A stretch of 64,000 bases of DNA from Deltaproteobacteria bacterium (GTDB lineage: Bacteria; Myxococcota_A; UBA796; SXON01), in assembly GCA_947484175.1 (NCBI GenBank), contig CANKOI010000004.1:1-64000 (forward strand), written 5' to 3'. The notes under the pieces are model-generated. The model worked only from the letters and a program-made list of their open reading frames with translations, was not told the origin of the DNA and did no database searches. Made by a program: the position numbers and the translations under genes. Of this stretch, positions 27,356 to 35,011 are shown in pieces (position 1 is the first letter of the stretch; each line of letters begins with the position of its first letter).

Positions 27356-29140
27356 CTACTGCGGTGCCCGGCTAGGCGGAGCCGGCATGGAGAACGCCAG
27401 CGACGGCGGGAGCTGCGACTGGCTGGGGAGGGTGGGGCCACCGCGCCGGATCCCGGCCGGCCATTCGTAGGGCTCGAGGGCCACCTCGGTGGCTCCCGTC
27501 CAGTGGTCGAGGTTCCAGGCCATCGCGCGGTTGCCCTCCACGGCCGGAGGGCCGAACAGCGTGGTGAAGACGGCCTGGTAGGCGTTGGTGACCACGAAGA
27601 GTTTGGCGGGGAACAGCTCGCGGTTGAGGGTGGCGGTGCGGAGGCCGGCGGTGCGCAGGGCTTCGAGGTCGGCGGCGTCGAAGCGGAAGCCGTCGGTGAG
27701 GCGGGCGCGCTCCAGATCGCGGCAGGCGGCGAGGAAGCTGTTGCTGTCCATGGCGGCGTCCCAGCCCGGGGGGCGCACCCGTTCCACCCAGAGGGCGTGG
27801 CCGCCCAGGAGGGTCTTCTGGTGGTCGAGTTGGTAGAGCAGCGGTGCCTGCGAGACCGCGACGTCGGGCGTGAGCGGCGGCTCGAGCAGGAGCGTTCCGG
27901 GAAGCTCCCGCACGGCTTCGTAGAAGGGCGTCGGCACCGACGCGTTGGAGAACAGGGCGTGGTAGGGCGCACGGAGCAGCTCCAGTTGGAGCGGCACGGA
28001 GAGCGCGAGCACGACGCCCGCTGCGGTGCGCCGACGGCCGGCAAGAACGTGGTCGAGCGCGAGGCTGGCCAGCGTGATCCACACGAAGTTCAGCACCACT
28101 ACGTGCCGGTAGGGCCACCAGAAGCGGCGCAACGGGCCGGCGAGCCCGTACAGCCACTCGTAGGGGCCGTGCGGGAGGAGCGGACCGGCCATGAGCGCGG
28201 CAAAACCGACGCCGACGGCCAAGAGGCCGAGCGTGACCCGATCGCGGCGGTAGTAGAGCGTGACGAGGGCCAGCAGAACGGTGGTGAAGGGCAGGGCGCG
28301 CCCCGCGTGGCGGCCACTCTGGGCGAGGAAGGGCACGGTGGGCCAGCAACTGTCGCCAAAGGCTTCGGGGTGGGGGAACTGGGTGACCTCCGCGGTGCCG
28401 GGGATGGCGCTCCAGTTGAGCAGGAACACGGCGAGCAGTGGAGCGATCAGTGCGAGAAATGCGGGCGCGAACACGGCGAGCGCGCGAAGAACGGGAGCGC
28501 TGAAGGCGGCGCGGCCCCGGAAGGCGAGGAGGATCGCGCCCGCGACCACGGCGAAGAGGCCGTAGTACCAGTACAGCGCGCTGGTGGCGGCGAGGAGCGC
28601 AGCGGAGACCAAGGCGCGACGCACCGAAGGGGCGTCGAGGAGCCGGAGCCAGCTCGCGAGGAAAAAGGCGAGAAAGCCCATGTCGGCCTGCGAGAAGCGC
28701 CCGGCACCCAGCTCGAAGCCGGCGTAGACCGACATCGCAGCGGTGGGGGCCGCCGCGAGCGCCGCGGCGGGCGAGGCGCCCGCGGCCCGCGCCAGCGACC
28801 ACGCGCCCAGCCCGTTGAGCGTGAGGATCGTGAGGGTGTGCGCCGTGCTGGCCATCGGCCAGCCCAAAAGTACGTGCCAAGGGAGGTACAAAAAGCCGTC
28901 GCTGCCGTTGCCCGCCAGCCAGGGCGCATCGCCGATCGGCCAGTAGTACCGATCGTTGTGAACGAGGCTTTGCCCGTGGAGCACCTGCTCGGCCACCCAC
29001 GTGAGGAGCCAGTGATTGCCGAGGCAGTCCGGGTGCACCCAGCCGCACACGATGGTGTCGCCGGGGGAGAGCACCACGGGCGCGATCACGAGCGCGGCGC
29101 CCACGAGCGAGAGGGCGAAGGCGGCGAAGGACCAGCGCAC
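27356..29140 (-). CDS. Multi-pass membrane protein, GT-C glycosyltransferase-like
   Basis: 594 residues from a GTG at 29140, eight bases after the preceding SGNH gene; an earlier start would run into that gene. About 10-12 membrane helices fill residues 1-420 (for example FAAFALSLVGAALVIAPVVL). The first outside loop carries GWVHPDCLGNHW and NGSDGFLYLPWHVLLG, where GT-C enzymes keep a catalytic acidic residue. A soluble C-terminal part of 150 residues follows. Family members move sugars from polyprenyl-phosphate carriers on the periplasmic side. Assignment is by layout rather than a firm motif. It is the last gene of the MBOAT/SGNH operon. Confidence 0.65.
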   Translation of the reverse strand: MRWSFAAFALSLVGAALVIAPVVLSPGDTIVCGWVHPDCLGNHWLLTWVAEQVLHGQSLVHNDRYYWPIGDAPWLAGNGSDGFLYLPWHVLLGWPMASTAHTLTILTLNGLGAWSLARAAGASPAAALAAAPTAAMSVYAGFELGAGRFSQADMGFLAFFLASWLRLLDAPSVRRALVSAALLAATSALYWYYGLFAVVAGAILLAFRGRAAFSAPVLRALAVFAPAFLALIAPLLAVFLLNWSAIPGTAEVTQFPHPEAFGDSCWPTVPFLAQSGRHAGRALPFTTVLLALVTLYYRRDRVTLGLLAVGVGFAALMAGPLLPHGPYEWLYGLAGPLRRFWWPYRHVVVLNFVWITLASLALDHVLAGRRRTAAGVVLALSVPLQLELLRAPYHALFSNASVPTPFYEAVRELPGTLLLEPPLTPDVAVSQAPLLYQLDHQKTLLGGHALWVERVRPPGWDAAMDSNSFLAACRDLERARLTDGFRFDAADLEALRTAGLRTATLNRELFPAKLFVVTNAYQAVFTTLFGPPAVEGNRAMAWNLDHWTGATEVALEPYEWPAGIRRGGPTLPSQSQLPPSLAFSMPAPPSRAPQ

Positions 29141-29148
29141 CGGGGAGC

Positions 29149-30528
29149 CTATACCGGCGGCTCCCCCGTGAGCGCCGCCACGAATCGACTGCCCAGCTCC
29201 TTGTAGCCCTCGGCGCTGAAGTGGATGAGGTCGCCCGCCGCGAGCTTCGGTTCGGCGTTGAAGTACCACTGAAGCATCGAGCCTTCGCCTCCGGAGGCGG
29301 CTTGCAGGTCCCAGGTGGCGCAGCCGAAGGCCGGTCCCACCTCGCGCTGTACGCGAGCGACCCAGGCGGTGGGCGCCCAGATCGCGTAACGGTTGCGCTT
29401 CACCTTCTTGCCGCGGTCGCTCGGACCCACGAGTACGCAGGCCGCATCGGGCAACAGCGAGCGCATCCGTTCGAGGGTCAGCCGGAGGGAGGTGGCATAT
29501 TTTTCGGGGTCGAGGGATTTTTCGTTCGCTTCGTTCGTGCCGTAGGCCAGCACCACGAGGTCGGGCCGGCGGCGCTCGAGGTAGGGGCGCATCAGGGACG
29601 CGTCCCAGCTCTGCCAGCTCGATGCGGTGCGGCCCGACACCCCCTGCGCGTCCACAACCACCCCCGGCTCGTCACGCTCCAGCCACGTTCCGTAGATGCG
29701 CACCGGGCCCTCGGCGCTGACCGTGAGGCGGTGCGGGCCGTCCTCGACCTTGAGCACCGCCAAGGCCGGGCCGGTCTGGCTGGCCTCGCCGGCCGCGGAC
29801 ACCTCGACGGGATCGGTGTCGTCGACCTGAAGGCGGAGCACGCCGGCACCGGGCTCCCGGAGGTAAGCCACCTCAAAGCGGCTCACGCTGCGGCCTTGCG
29901 GATTGGTTTTCGTGGTCTGCACCCACCCCACCGCCCCCTCCGTGGGAGACAGGTCGAAGCCCGCGGGGCCGTACCGCCCGTCGCTGCGCCCGCCGCGCCG
30001 ATCGATGTAGTCGCCCATCCAGGTGCCATTGGCGCAGAGGTTTACGTCGCTGGCGCGGTAGCCCTTCCATGGTGGGCCGGGCATCACGAAGCCGTGCCCG
30101 CCATCGCCCCAGCGCTCTTGGAGGAGGCGGCGCACTTGGCCGGTGAAGAACTCGCCCGCCACATGCGAGGCCCCCCAGAAGGAGATGCGTGTGGTCGTGC
30201 GGCGCGCCGCGGCGTGCATGAACACTTCGCGGACGCGGGCGATGTCGGCGTCGTTGCCGCGTAGCGGTTCCAGCGGGAGCGCGGCGAGGTCGACAGGTGG
30301 CCCGAGCGTGGACATGTCCACCTCCGGCATCGGCTCGGTCACGGGCGTTTCTGGCTTGGCGGAGGTGGAGGTGCTCGGGGGGGTGTCGTCGGGAACGGGG
30401 TCGCGCGGGGCGACCACCTTCGCCCGGCCTTCGCACTCGTCGGTGGGCGGTCCGCCGGTGCTCGGGATGGTGAAGGTCTGCACCCAAGCGGGTTCAGCGG
30501 CGAGGGCGGCGGCGACGAGGAGCATCAT
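29149..30528 (-). CDS. SGNH/GDSL hydrolase-like secreted protein (first of tandem pair)
   Basis: 459 residues with a signal peptide (MMLLVAAALAAEP), a Pro/Thr-rich linker, and a SGNH hydrolase domain from about residue 110. The nucleophile block reads ISFWGASHVAGEF (Ser in GAS). The oxyanion Gly and Asn appear as AYGTNEANE, and the Asp-His pair as DLIHFSAEGY. Such proteins act with MBOAT transferases to add or remove acetyl groups on polysaccharides (AlgX, PatB, DltD-like roles). Its ATG overlaps the stop of the second SGNH gene by four bases. Confidence 0.78.
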   Translation of the reverse strand: MMLLVAAALAAEPAWVQTFTIPSTGGPPTDECEGRAKVVAPRDPVPDDTPPSTSTSAKPETPVTEPMPEVDMSTLGPPVDLAALPLEPLRGNDADIARVREVFMHAAARRTTTRISFWGASHVAGEFFTGQVRRLLQERWGDGGHGFVMPGPPWKGYRASDVNLCANGTWMGDYIDRRGGRSDGRYGPAGFDLSPTEGAVGWVQTTKTNPQGRSVSRFEVAYLREPGAGVLRLQVDDTDPVEVSAAGEASQTGPALAVLKVEDGPHRLTVSAEGPVRIYGTWLERDEPGVVVDAQGVSGRTASSWQSWDASLMRPYLERRRPDLVVLAYGTNEANEKSLDPEKYATSLRLTLERMRSLLPDAACVLVGPSDRGKKVKRNRYAIWAPTAWVARVQREVGPAFGCATWDLQAASGGEGSMLQWYFNAEPKLAAGDLIHFSAEGYKELGSRFVAALTGEPPV

Positions 30529-32102
30529 GGGGGGGGCTCCGACGGCGGGACAGTCGCCGGTGCGGGTTCGGCGGGTAGCACCGGCGCACTCCGGTCGGGG
30601 CCACCGTTGGCCACCCAGTCATCGAAGCCGAGCTCGATCGCGTCGGCGAGGGTTTGGCCGATGAGGTCTTGGCCGGCGGTGCTCAGGTGCAAGAGGTCGG
30701 TCCAGGCGAGGGGGGGCTTGCGGCGTGTCCACGCTACGATCGAGCCCTCGCCTCCCATGGCGGCGTAGCCGCTCCAGAAGGCGCAGCCCTCCGCCTCCGC
30801 TACCCGCGAGAGCGACGTGACCAGCCGCTTGAGCGAAGGTTTGGTGCCTGGCGAGCCGCCCTCGCGGGTGCCCTGGTCGAGCGGGGTGACGACGAGGCAG
30901 CCCGCGGTGGGAGCGCCCTTCCGGAGCCTACGCAGCGTTTCGGCGTAGAGCGGGTCGTAGGCGCTTGCGCTTCCGTGTTGGAGCACGGGCAGGCCCAGCT
31001 CGTTGCCGCCCAGCATCAACACCACGAGGTCGGGATTTCGTTGGGCCACCTGCGCTGCGAGGTGGTTCTCGCCGAAGTAGTTGAACGAGCGGTTGCCGAC
31101 GCCCACCACCCCGAGGGCGTCGAGCACCACGCCCGGGCCGGTGGTCTCCATCACCACGCCGTAGAAGGGGACCGGTCCGCCGCGGGCGCCGATGGTGAGC
31201 CGATCGTAGCCGGTAGGGACCTCGAGAATGGCGCGGTGGTCCGTGCGCCCGGCGCCGGCGGCGCTGCCCCCGCGCTCGTTCCCGCCGCCCGTAGACATCC
31301 ACCACGCGCCGGCGCCTTCGTGGGCCTGGTACCACAGCTCGGCGTGGTGGAGCGGCCGCGCGGCGCCTCCGGGCCCGAGGGGCGCTCGCAGGGAGAGGCT
31401 GCCGCCGTCGGGCGAGGCGCTCACCACCCCGCCGAACCCGTAGAGGCCGCGGGCGCCGCCGAGGAGGAGCGACTGGGTGTCCCATTCGCCCTTCCGGTGG
31501 GGCTTGAGGTCGGGGCGGGCGCTCCACTGGGGGTCGAGGCCGGCCACCACGAAGCCCGGCCCACCGTAGCCGAAGCGGGCCTGAAGGCGGGCGCGCACCG
31601 TGCCGGTGATGCCGTCGGCGGCGATGGTGGAATCGCCCCACCAGGAGGCGCGCGCGAGGCCGGTGCCGCGGTGGAGCGCGCGGTAGAAGGGCGCCATGCC
31701 CTGATCGTCGGGGTCGTCGAGAGGGGTGGGGACGGCGGGCGCACGGACCGGAAGGCGGGCCGCGGCCGGCTGGGTGGGGGCGGCGCTCGGGGCCCCCCCG
31801 GGGCCGGGGACCGCGACCTCAAGCACGGCCGCGGGCTCGGGGAGTGAGGCGGCGACGGGCTCCTCGACGGCGGCCACCACGAGGCCCGTGCGTTCGTCCT
31901 CGACCACGCGAGGGCCGGCGCGCGGCTGAAGGGTCCGCGCCAGCGGCAGGGGTTCGCCGGGGGCCCAGGGTGCGGCGTCGGCGATGGGCTTTGTCCACGC
32001 CGGCGCGGTCGACACCTTCACCCCGATCGCGCCGAGCGCGAACAGGCCCGCCGTGCCGAAGGCGGCGAGGAGGTGGCGGAGGCCGGGGAGGTCAGAACGC
32101 AT
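30525..32102 (-). CDS. SGNH/GDSL hydrolase-like membrane-anchored protein (second of pair)
   Basis: 525 residues. The start at 32102 places a membrane anchor at about residues 8-28 (LLAAFGTAGLFALGAIGV). A Pro/Ala-rich spacer leads to the SGNH domain. The nucleophile block reads ARASWWGDSTIAADG, the Asn block VLMLGGNELG, and the Asp-His pair DLLHLSTAGQ. Layout is the same as its downstream neighbour, so the two are probably an ancient duplication. It overlaps the end of the MBOAT gene by 11 bases, which points to tight coupling with the acyl-transfer step. Confidence 0.78.
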   Translation of the reverse strand: MRSDLPGLRHLLAAFGTAGLFALGAIGVKVSTAPAWTKPIADAAPWAPGEPLPLARTLQPRAGPRVVEDERTGLVVAAVEEPVAASLPEPAAVLEVAVPGPGGAPSAAPTQPAAARLPVRAPAVPTPLDDPDDQGMAPFYRALHRGTGLARASWWGDSTIAADGITGTVRARLQARFGYGGPGFVVAGLDPQWSARPDLKPHRKGEWDTQSLLLGGARGLYGFGGVVSASPDGGSLSLRAPLGPGGAARPLHHAELWYQAHEGAGAWWMSTGGGNERGGSAAGAGRTDHRAILEVPTGYDRLTIGARGGPVPFYGVVMETTGPGVVLDALGVVGVGNRSFNYFGENHLAAQVAQRNPDLVVLMLGGNELGLPVLQHGSASAYDPLYAETLRRLRKGAPTAGCLVVTPLDQGTREGGSPGTKPSLKRLVTSLSRVAEAEGCAFWSGYAAMGGEGSIVAWTRRKPPLAWTDLLHLSTAGQDLIGQTLADAIELGFDDWVANGGPDRSAPVLPAEPAPATVPPSEPPP

Positions 32103-33495
32103 AGTAGATGAACGCGAGGCTGTCGCCGACGCCGAAGCGCACGCAGAGGAGCCCGACGGCGGCGAGGAAGACGCCCCAAATCGGGGACGGCAGGGCCACG
32201 AAGCGGTCACGCACGCGCGCGGCCCAGCTTCGGGGGGTGAAGTGCACCGCGTAGCCGACGACGAGGACGATCCACGCGTGCAGCGACCACCTCGGGAGCG
32301 AAACGCTCTCCCAGCGCTCGGTGAGCGCCACGGCCACGGTTGCGGCGTGGTCGAGGTCTTCGGCCCGGAAGAGGATGCGGGCGAGCACGACGAACTGCAG
32401 GGTGAGGAACCAACGCCAGCCGAGCGCGGGGAGGCCCACCGGAGCGCGCCAGGCGGGTCGTTTTCGCCACCATCGGTTGAGCGACACGGCGAGGCCGTGG
32501 AGGATTCCGTACACCACGAAGGTCCAGTTTGCGCCGTGCCACACGCCGAGGATCAGGAGCGTGAGCAGGGTGTTGCGGTAGGGCGCAAACCCGCTGCCAC
32601 GGCTGCCGCCGAGGGGGTAGTACACGTAGTCGCGCACCCAGTTTGAGAGCGTCTGGTGCCAGCGCCGCCAATAGTCGCCCACCGAGGTGGCTTGGTAGGG
32701 GCGGTCGAAGTTCTCGGGAATCTGGAACCCGAGCAGGCGCGAGCTGCCCACGGCGAAGTCGGTGTAGCCGGAGAAGTCGGCGTACATCTGGAGGGAGTAG
32801 GCGTAGAGGGCGGTGAGCACCTCGATGCCGGTGAACGCCGTGGGGTCGGTGAACACACTCTCGACCACGCCTTGCACCAGCACGTCGGCCACGAGGAGCT
32901 TTTTGGCGAGGCCCACTCCCAATCGCCAGAGGGCGTGCCCCACGTCTTCGCGGGTGAGTGTGCGGTCGCGGGAGAGCTGGTCGAGCAGGGTGTGGGAGCG
33001 CAGGATCGGGCCGGCCACGAGGTGCGGGAAGAAACAGAGGAAGGTGGCGTACCGCACGGCGTTTCGTTCGGGCGCTTGGCCACGATGCACGTCGATCAGG
33101 TAGGCCAGCGCCTGAAAGCTGTAGAAGCTGATGCCGATGGGGAGATGGCCCTTGGGCTTCACCCACGGGGTGAACGCCGGCACCACCGCCGCCACGTTTT
33201 CGCCCAGGAAGTGGGCGTACTTGTAGAAGATCAGCGGCCCCAGCATCAACACGGCGGCGGCCCAGAGCGCGGGCACCCGACCCCCCGGCTTCAGGCGGCC
33301 GAGGAGGTGGGACACGCCGAAGCCCACGGCCCCCACCCACACGAGGATCAGGGCGTCGACCGGGTTCCACGCGAGGTAGAAACACGCGCTCGCCACGAGG
33401 AGCAGCGTGGCCCGCGCCCCCTTGCCGCCAAGCAGCCAGTGGGCGAGCGCCACTACCGGCAGGAACACGAAGTAGTCGAAGGTGGAGAACAGCAT
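32092..33495 (-). CDS. MBOAT-family O-acyltransferase (AlgI-like)
   Basis: 467 residues with about 10-12 membrane helices. The signature blocks of AlgI-type enzymes are all seen: ISFYSFQALAYLIDVHRG, FFPHLVAGPI, ADFSGYTDFAVGSSRLLGF, DYWRRWHQTLSNWVRDYVY, and the catalytic histidine in LGVWHGANWTF. The enzyme moves acyl (usually acetyl) groups across the membrane for attachment to exopolysaccharide, peptidoglycan or other glycans. It heads an operon with two SGNH proteins and a GT-C-like protein. This suggests a dedicated glycan O-acetylation pathway. Confidence 0.92.
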   Translation of the reverse strand: MLFSTFDYFVFLPVVALAHWLLGGKGARATLLLVASACFYLAWNPVDALILVWVGAVGFGVSHLLGRLKPGGRVPALWAAAVLMLGPLIFYKYAHFLGENVAAVVPAFTPWVKPKGHLPIGISFYSFQALAYLIDVHRGQAPERNAVRYATFLCFFPHLVAGPILRSHTLLDQLSRDRTLTREDVGHALWRLGVGLAKKLLVADVLVQGVVESVFTDPTAFTGIEVLTALYAYSLQMYADFSGYTDFAVGSSRLLGFQIPENFDRPYQATSVGDYWRRWHQTLSNWVRDYVYYPLGGSRGSGFAPYRNTLLTLLILGVWHGANWTFVVYGILHGLAVSLNRWWRKRPAWRAPVGLPALGWRWFLTLQFVVLARILFRAEDLDHAATVAVALTERWESVSLPRWSLHAWIVLVVGYAVHFTPRSWAARVRDRFVALPSPIWGVFLAAVGLLCVRFGVGDSLAFIYYAF

Positions 33496-33519
33496 CCGGC
33501 CTCAGCGTCTTTCCCTGCC

Positions 33520-34104
33520 ATGCTTGACGTGTCAAGCGCGATACGGGCGCGTGTGCCCTCGCCGATCGCTCACTTCGCTGTTGCGGCGTTGCCGCCGATC
33601 TTGGCGAGTGCGGGGAGCGCGTTGCGGTCGCCGCGCACACTCGCCCTTCTCGCGCTGGCCAGCGTGCTTCCGGACGCGGACCTGCTCCTGGTGATGCTGC
33701 TCCCGGGTGGCATCGCCTGGCACCACGGGCCCACGCACTCTCTGCTCGGCTCGCTGGGGCTGGGCGTGGCGCTGGGACTGGCGGGCGGGCTGCGGGGACG
33801 TGCGTTGCTGGCCGTGGGGTTCGCCGGCGTGACGCACCCGCTCCTCGACGCGCTCGTGGGGGAGCCCGGCGGCTCCGCGGAGTTCGGGGTGCCGCTGTTC
33901 TGGCCCGTGTCGTCGGAGAGGTTCGTGTCGCCGTGGCCGCTCTTTGTTCCCTACCGCATCGACGAGCCGGGATTTCTGCGGAACATGGTGAGCCCGGGCG
34001 CGATGGGGGCGTATGTGCGCGAGGTGGCGGTGGCGGTGGCGGTTTTGGGGGTGGGCGCGGGGGTGCGGCGGGGGTGGCACCGGGCCGCGACTGAGACTCG
34101 ATGA
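33520..34104 (+). CDS. Membrane-bound metal-dependent hydrolase (DUF457/YdjM-like)
   Basis: 194 residues. Histidine and aspartate motifs typical of the family are present: PIAHFAVAAL, ASVLPDADLLL, HHGPTHSLLGSL and GVTHPLLDALVG. They are spread over about four membrane helices. The C-terminal part (PLFWPVSSERF, WPLFVPY) also matches the family. Members are inner-membrane proteins of unclear substrate. It diverges from the MBOAT gene with 24 bases between starts. Its TGA ends on the first base of the repeat element that follows. Confidence 0.72.
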   Translation: MLDVSSAIRARVPSPIAHFAVAALPPILASAGSALRSPRTLALLALASVLPDADLLLVMLLPGGIAWHHGPTHSLLGSLGLGVALGLAGGLRGRALLAVGFAGVTHPLLDALVGEPGGSAEFGVPLFWPVSSERFVSPWPLFVPYRIDEPGFLRNMVSPGAMGAYVREVAVAVAVLGVGAGVRRGWHRAATETR

Positions 34105-34313
34105 CCCATCCCCCCTCCAGTGCGACAGCCCGGGCACCCATCCCCTCTCCAGTGCGACATCGAGGGCGCTGCCGGCCGATCGTCACTGTCCACACATCGA
34201 AATAGCCTGCCTTCGTCCGTGTTGAGCCGATGGCGGCGCCTCGCGACGGCCGCCCACTGTCGCATGCGAAGGGGGATGGGTCGGGGAGGTGTCGCATTCG
34301 GAGGGGGATGGGT
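34104..34313. repeat. Four-copy 24-nt repeat element forming a large inverted repeat
   Basis: Two direct copies of a 24-nt unit (ACCCATCCCC...TGCGACA) lie at 34104-34127 and 34136-34159. Two inverted copies lie at 34258-34281 and 34290-34313. Within each pair the gap is exactly 8 bases, and the first gap is the palindrome GCCCGGGC. The whole forms two arms of 56 bases around a 98-base centre with no gene. Copies differ mainly at positions 11-17. This could be a regulator-binding array, a MITE-like remnant, or a folded transcript. Confidence 0.85.
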
Positions 34314-34349
34314 TTTGGATCGGAGCGGCGGTCGCGTTAGTTCCTGACC

Positions 34350-34814
34350 GTGGCGGCCTCGTTCGATCCCTACGCCGAGCTTCTGACGTTGGGCCGGGCC
34401 TTGGATGCGGCCGGTCTTGAGTACGCGCTGTGCGGTGGGTTGGCGCTGGCCGTGTACGGCGCGCCGCGAGCCACGCGCGACATCGATCTGCTCGTCTCCC
34501 GCGAGCAGGTCGACGCCGTTCGGGCCCTTGCGCGCGAGCAGGGCTACACCTTCACCGCGCTGCCGATGACGCTGTCGAGCGGGATTCAGTTGTGGCGCGT
34601 GACCCGCCTTGTGGGTGCCCACCCGCTGATGCTGGACCTCCTCGTGCTTCCCGAGGGGCTTACCGAGGTGTTCGACCAGCGGGTGCGGCTGCCTGTGGAG
34701 GGCGGGAGCCTGCAGGTGGTCACGCTCGAGGGGTTGGTCGTGCTGAAGACCACGTCCGGTCGACCGCAGGACCTCGTCGATATTCAACGGTTGATGGAGT
34801 TGGAGCGTGGTTGA
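34350..34814 (+). CDS. MNT-type nucleotidyltransferase (DUF6036-like)
   Basis: 154 residues from a GTG. The minimal nucleotidyltransferase signature is clear: YALCGGLALAVYGAPRATRDIDLLVS, with Gly-Gly and the DxD metal pair, and a later LKTTSGRPQDLVDI. Family members include antitoxin or toxin partners such as those in AbiE and MNT/HEPN modules, which add nucleotides to tRNA or to their partner. Its stop overlaps by eight bases a 62-residue frame, giving a two-gene cassette. It lies beside the four-copy repeat element. Confidence 0.8.
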   Translation: MAASFDPYAELLTLGRALDAAGLEYALCGGLALAVYGAPRATRDIDLLVSREQVDAVRALAREQGYTFTALPMTLSSGIQLWRVTRLVGAHPLMLDLLVLPEGLTEVFDQRVRLPVEGGSLQVVTLEGLVVLKTTSGRPQDLVDIQRLMELERG

Positions 34815-34995
34815 GCTGAGCGCCACGGCGGTAACGGCGCGCCTGCGGGAAGCCTGCGCTCTGTTGGCCGCGCCCGTGGTCCCGCCCGACCGGGGCGCCC
34901 CCACCGAGGCCGAGGTCACCGCGAGGCTGCGCGAAGCCTGTGGGTTGTGGGTTGCGTGCGCCGAGCTGGCCAAGCTGGGGCGCTCGGCGGGGTGA
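34807..34995 (+). CDS. Small helical protein with internal duplication, partner of nucleotidyltransferase
   Basis: 62 residues from a GTG inside the end of the upstream gene. Two copies of VTARLREAC (residues about 9-17 and 37-45), each followed by a hydrophobic helix, show an internal duplication. The link between them is Pro-rich (PVVPPDRGAP). It has no known family. Coupled tiny partners like this are common in toxin-antitoxin pairs with MNT nucleotidyltransferases, but the usual HEPN RxxxxxH motif is not seen. Confidence 0.5.
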   Translation: MVELSATAVTARLREACALLAAPVVPPDRGAPTEAEVTARLREACGLWVACAELAKLGRSAG

Positions 34996-35011
34996 GCGCG
35001 GGGCGGAGCCC

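Noticed and set aside
27317-29206. Long plus-strand open frame (629 codons) opposite the GT-C-like gene
   Set aside because: Composition is Gly/Glu/Val/His-rich shadow sequence of a GC-rich gene. The minus strand gives membrane helices and a sensible start.
34104-34313. CRISPR array
   Set aside because: Repeats are 24 nt with only 8-nt gaps, two copies are inverted, and no cas genes are near.
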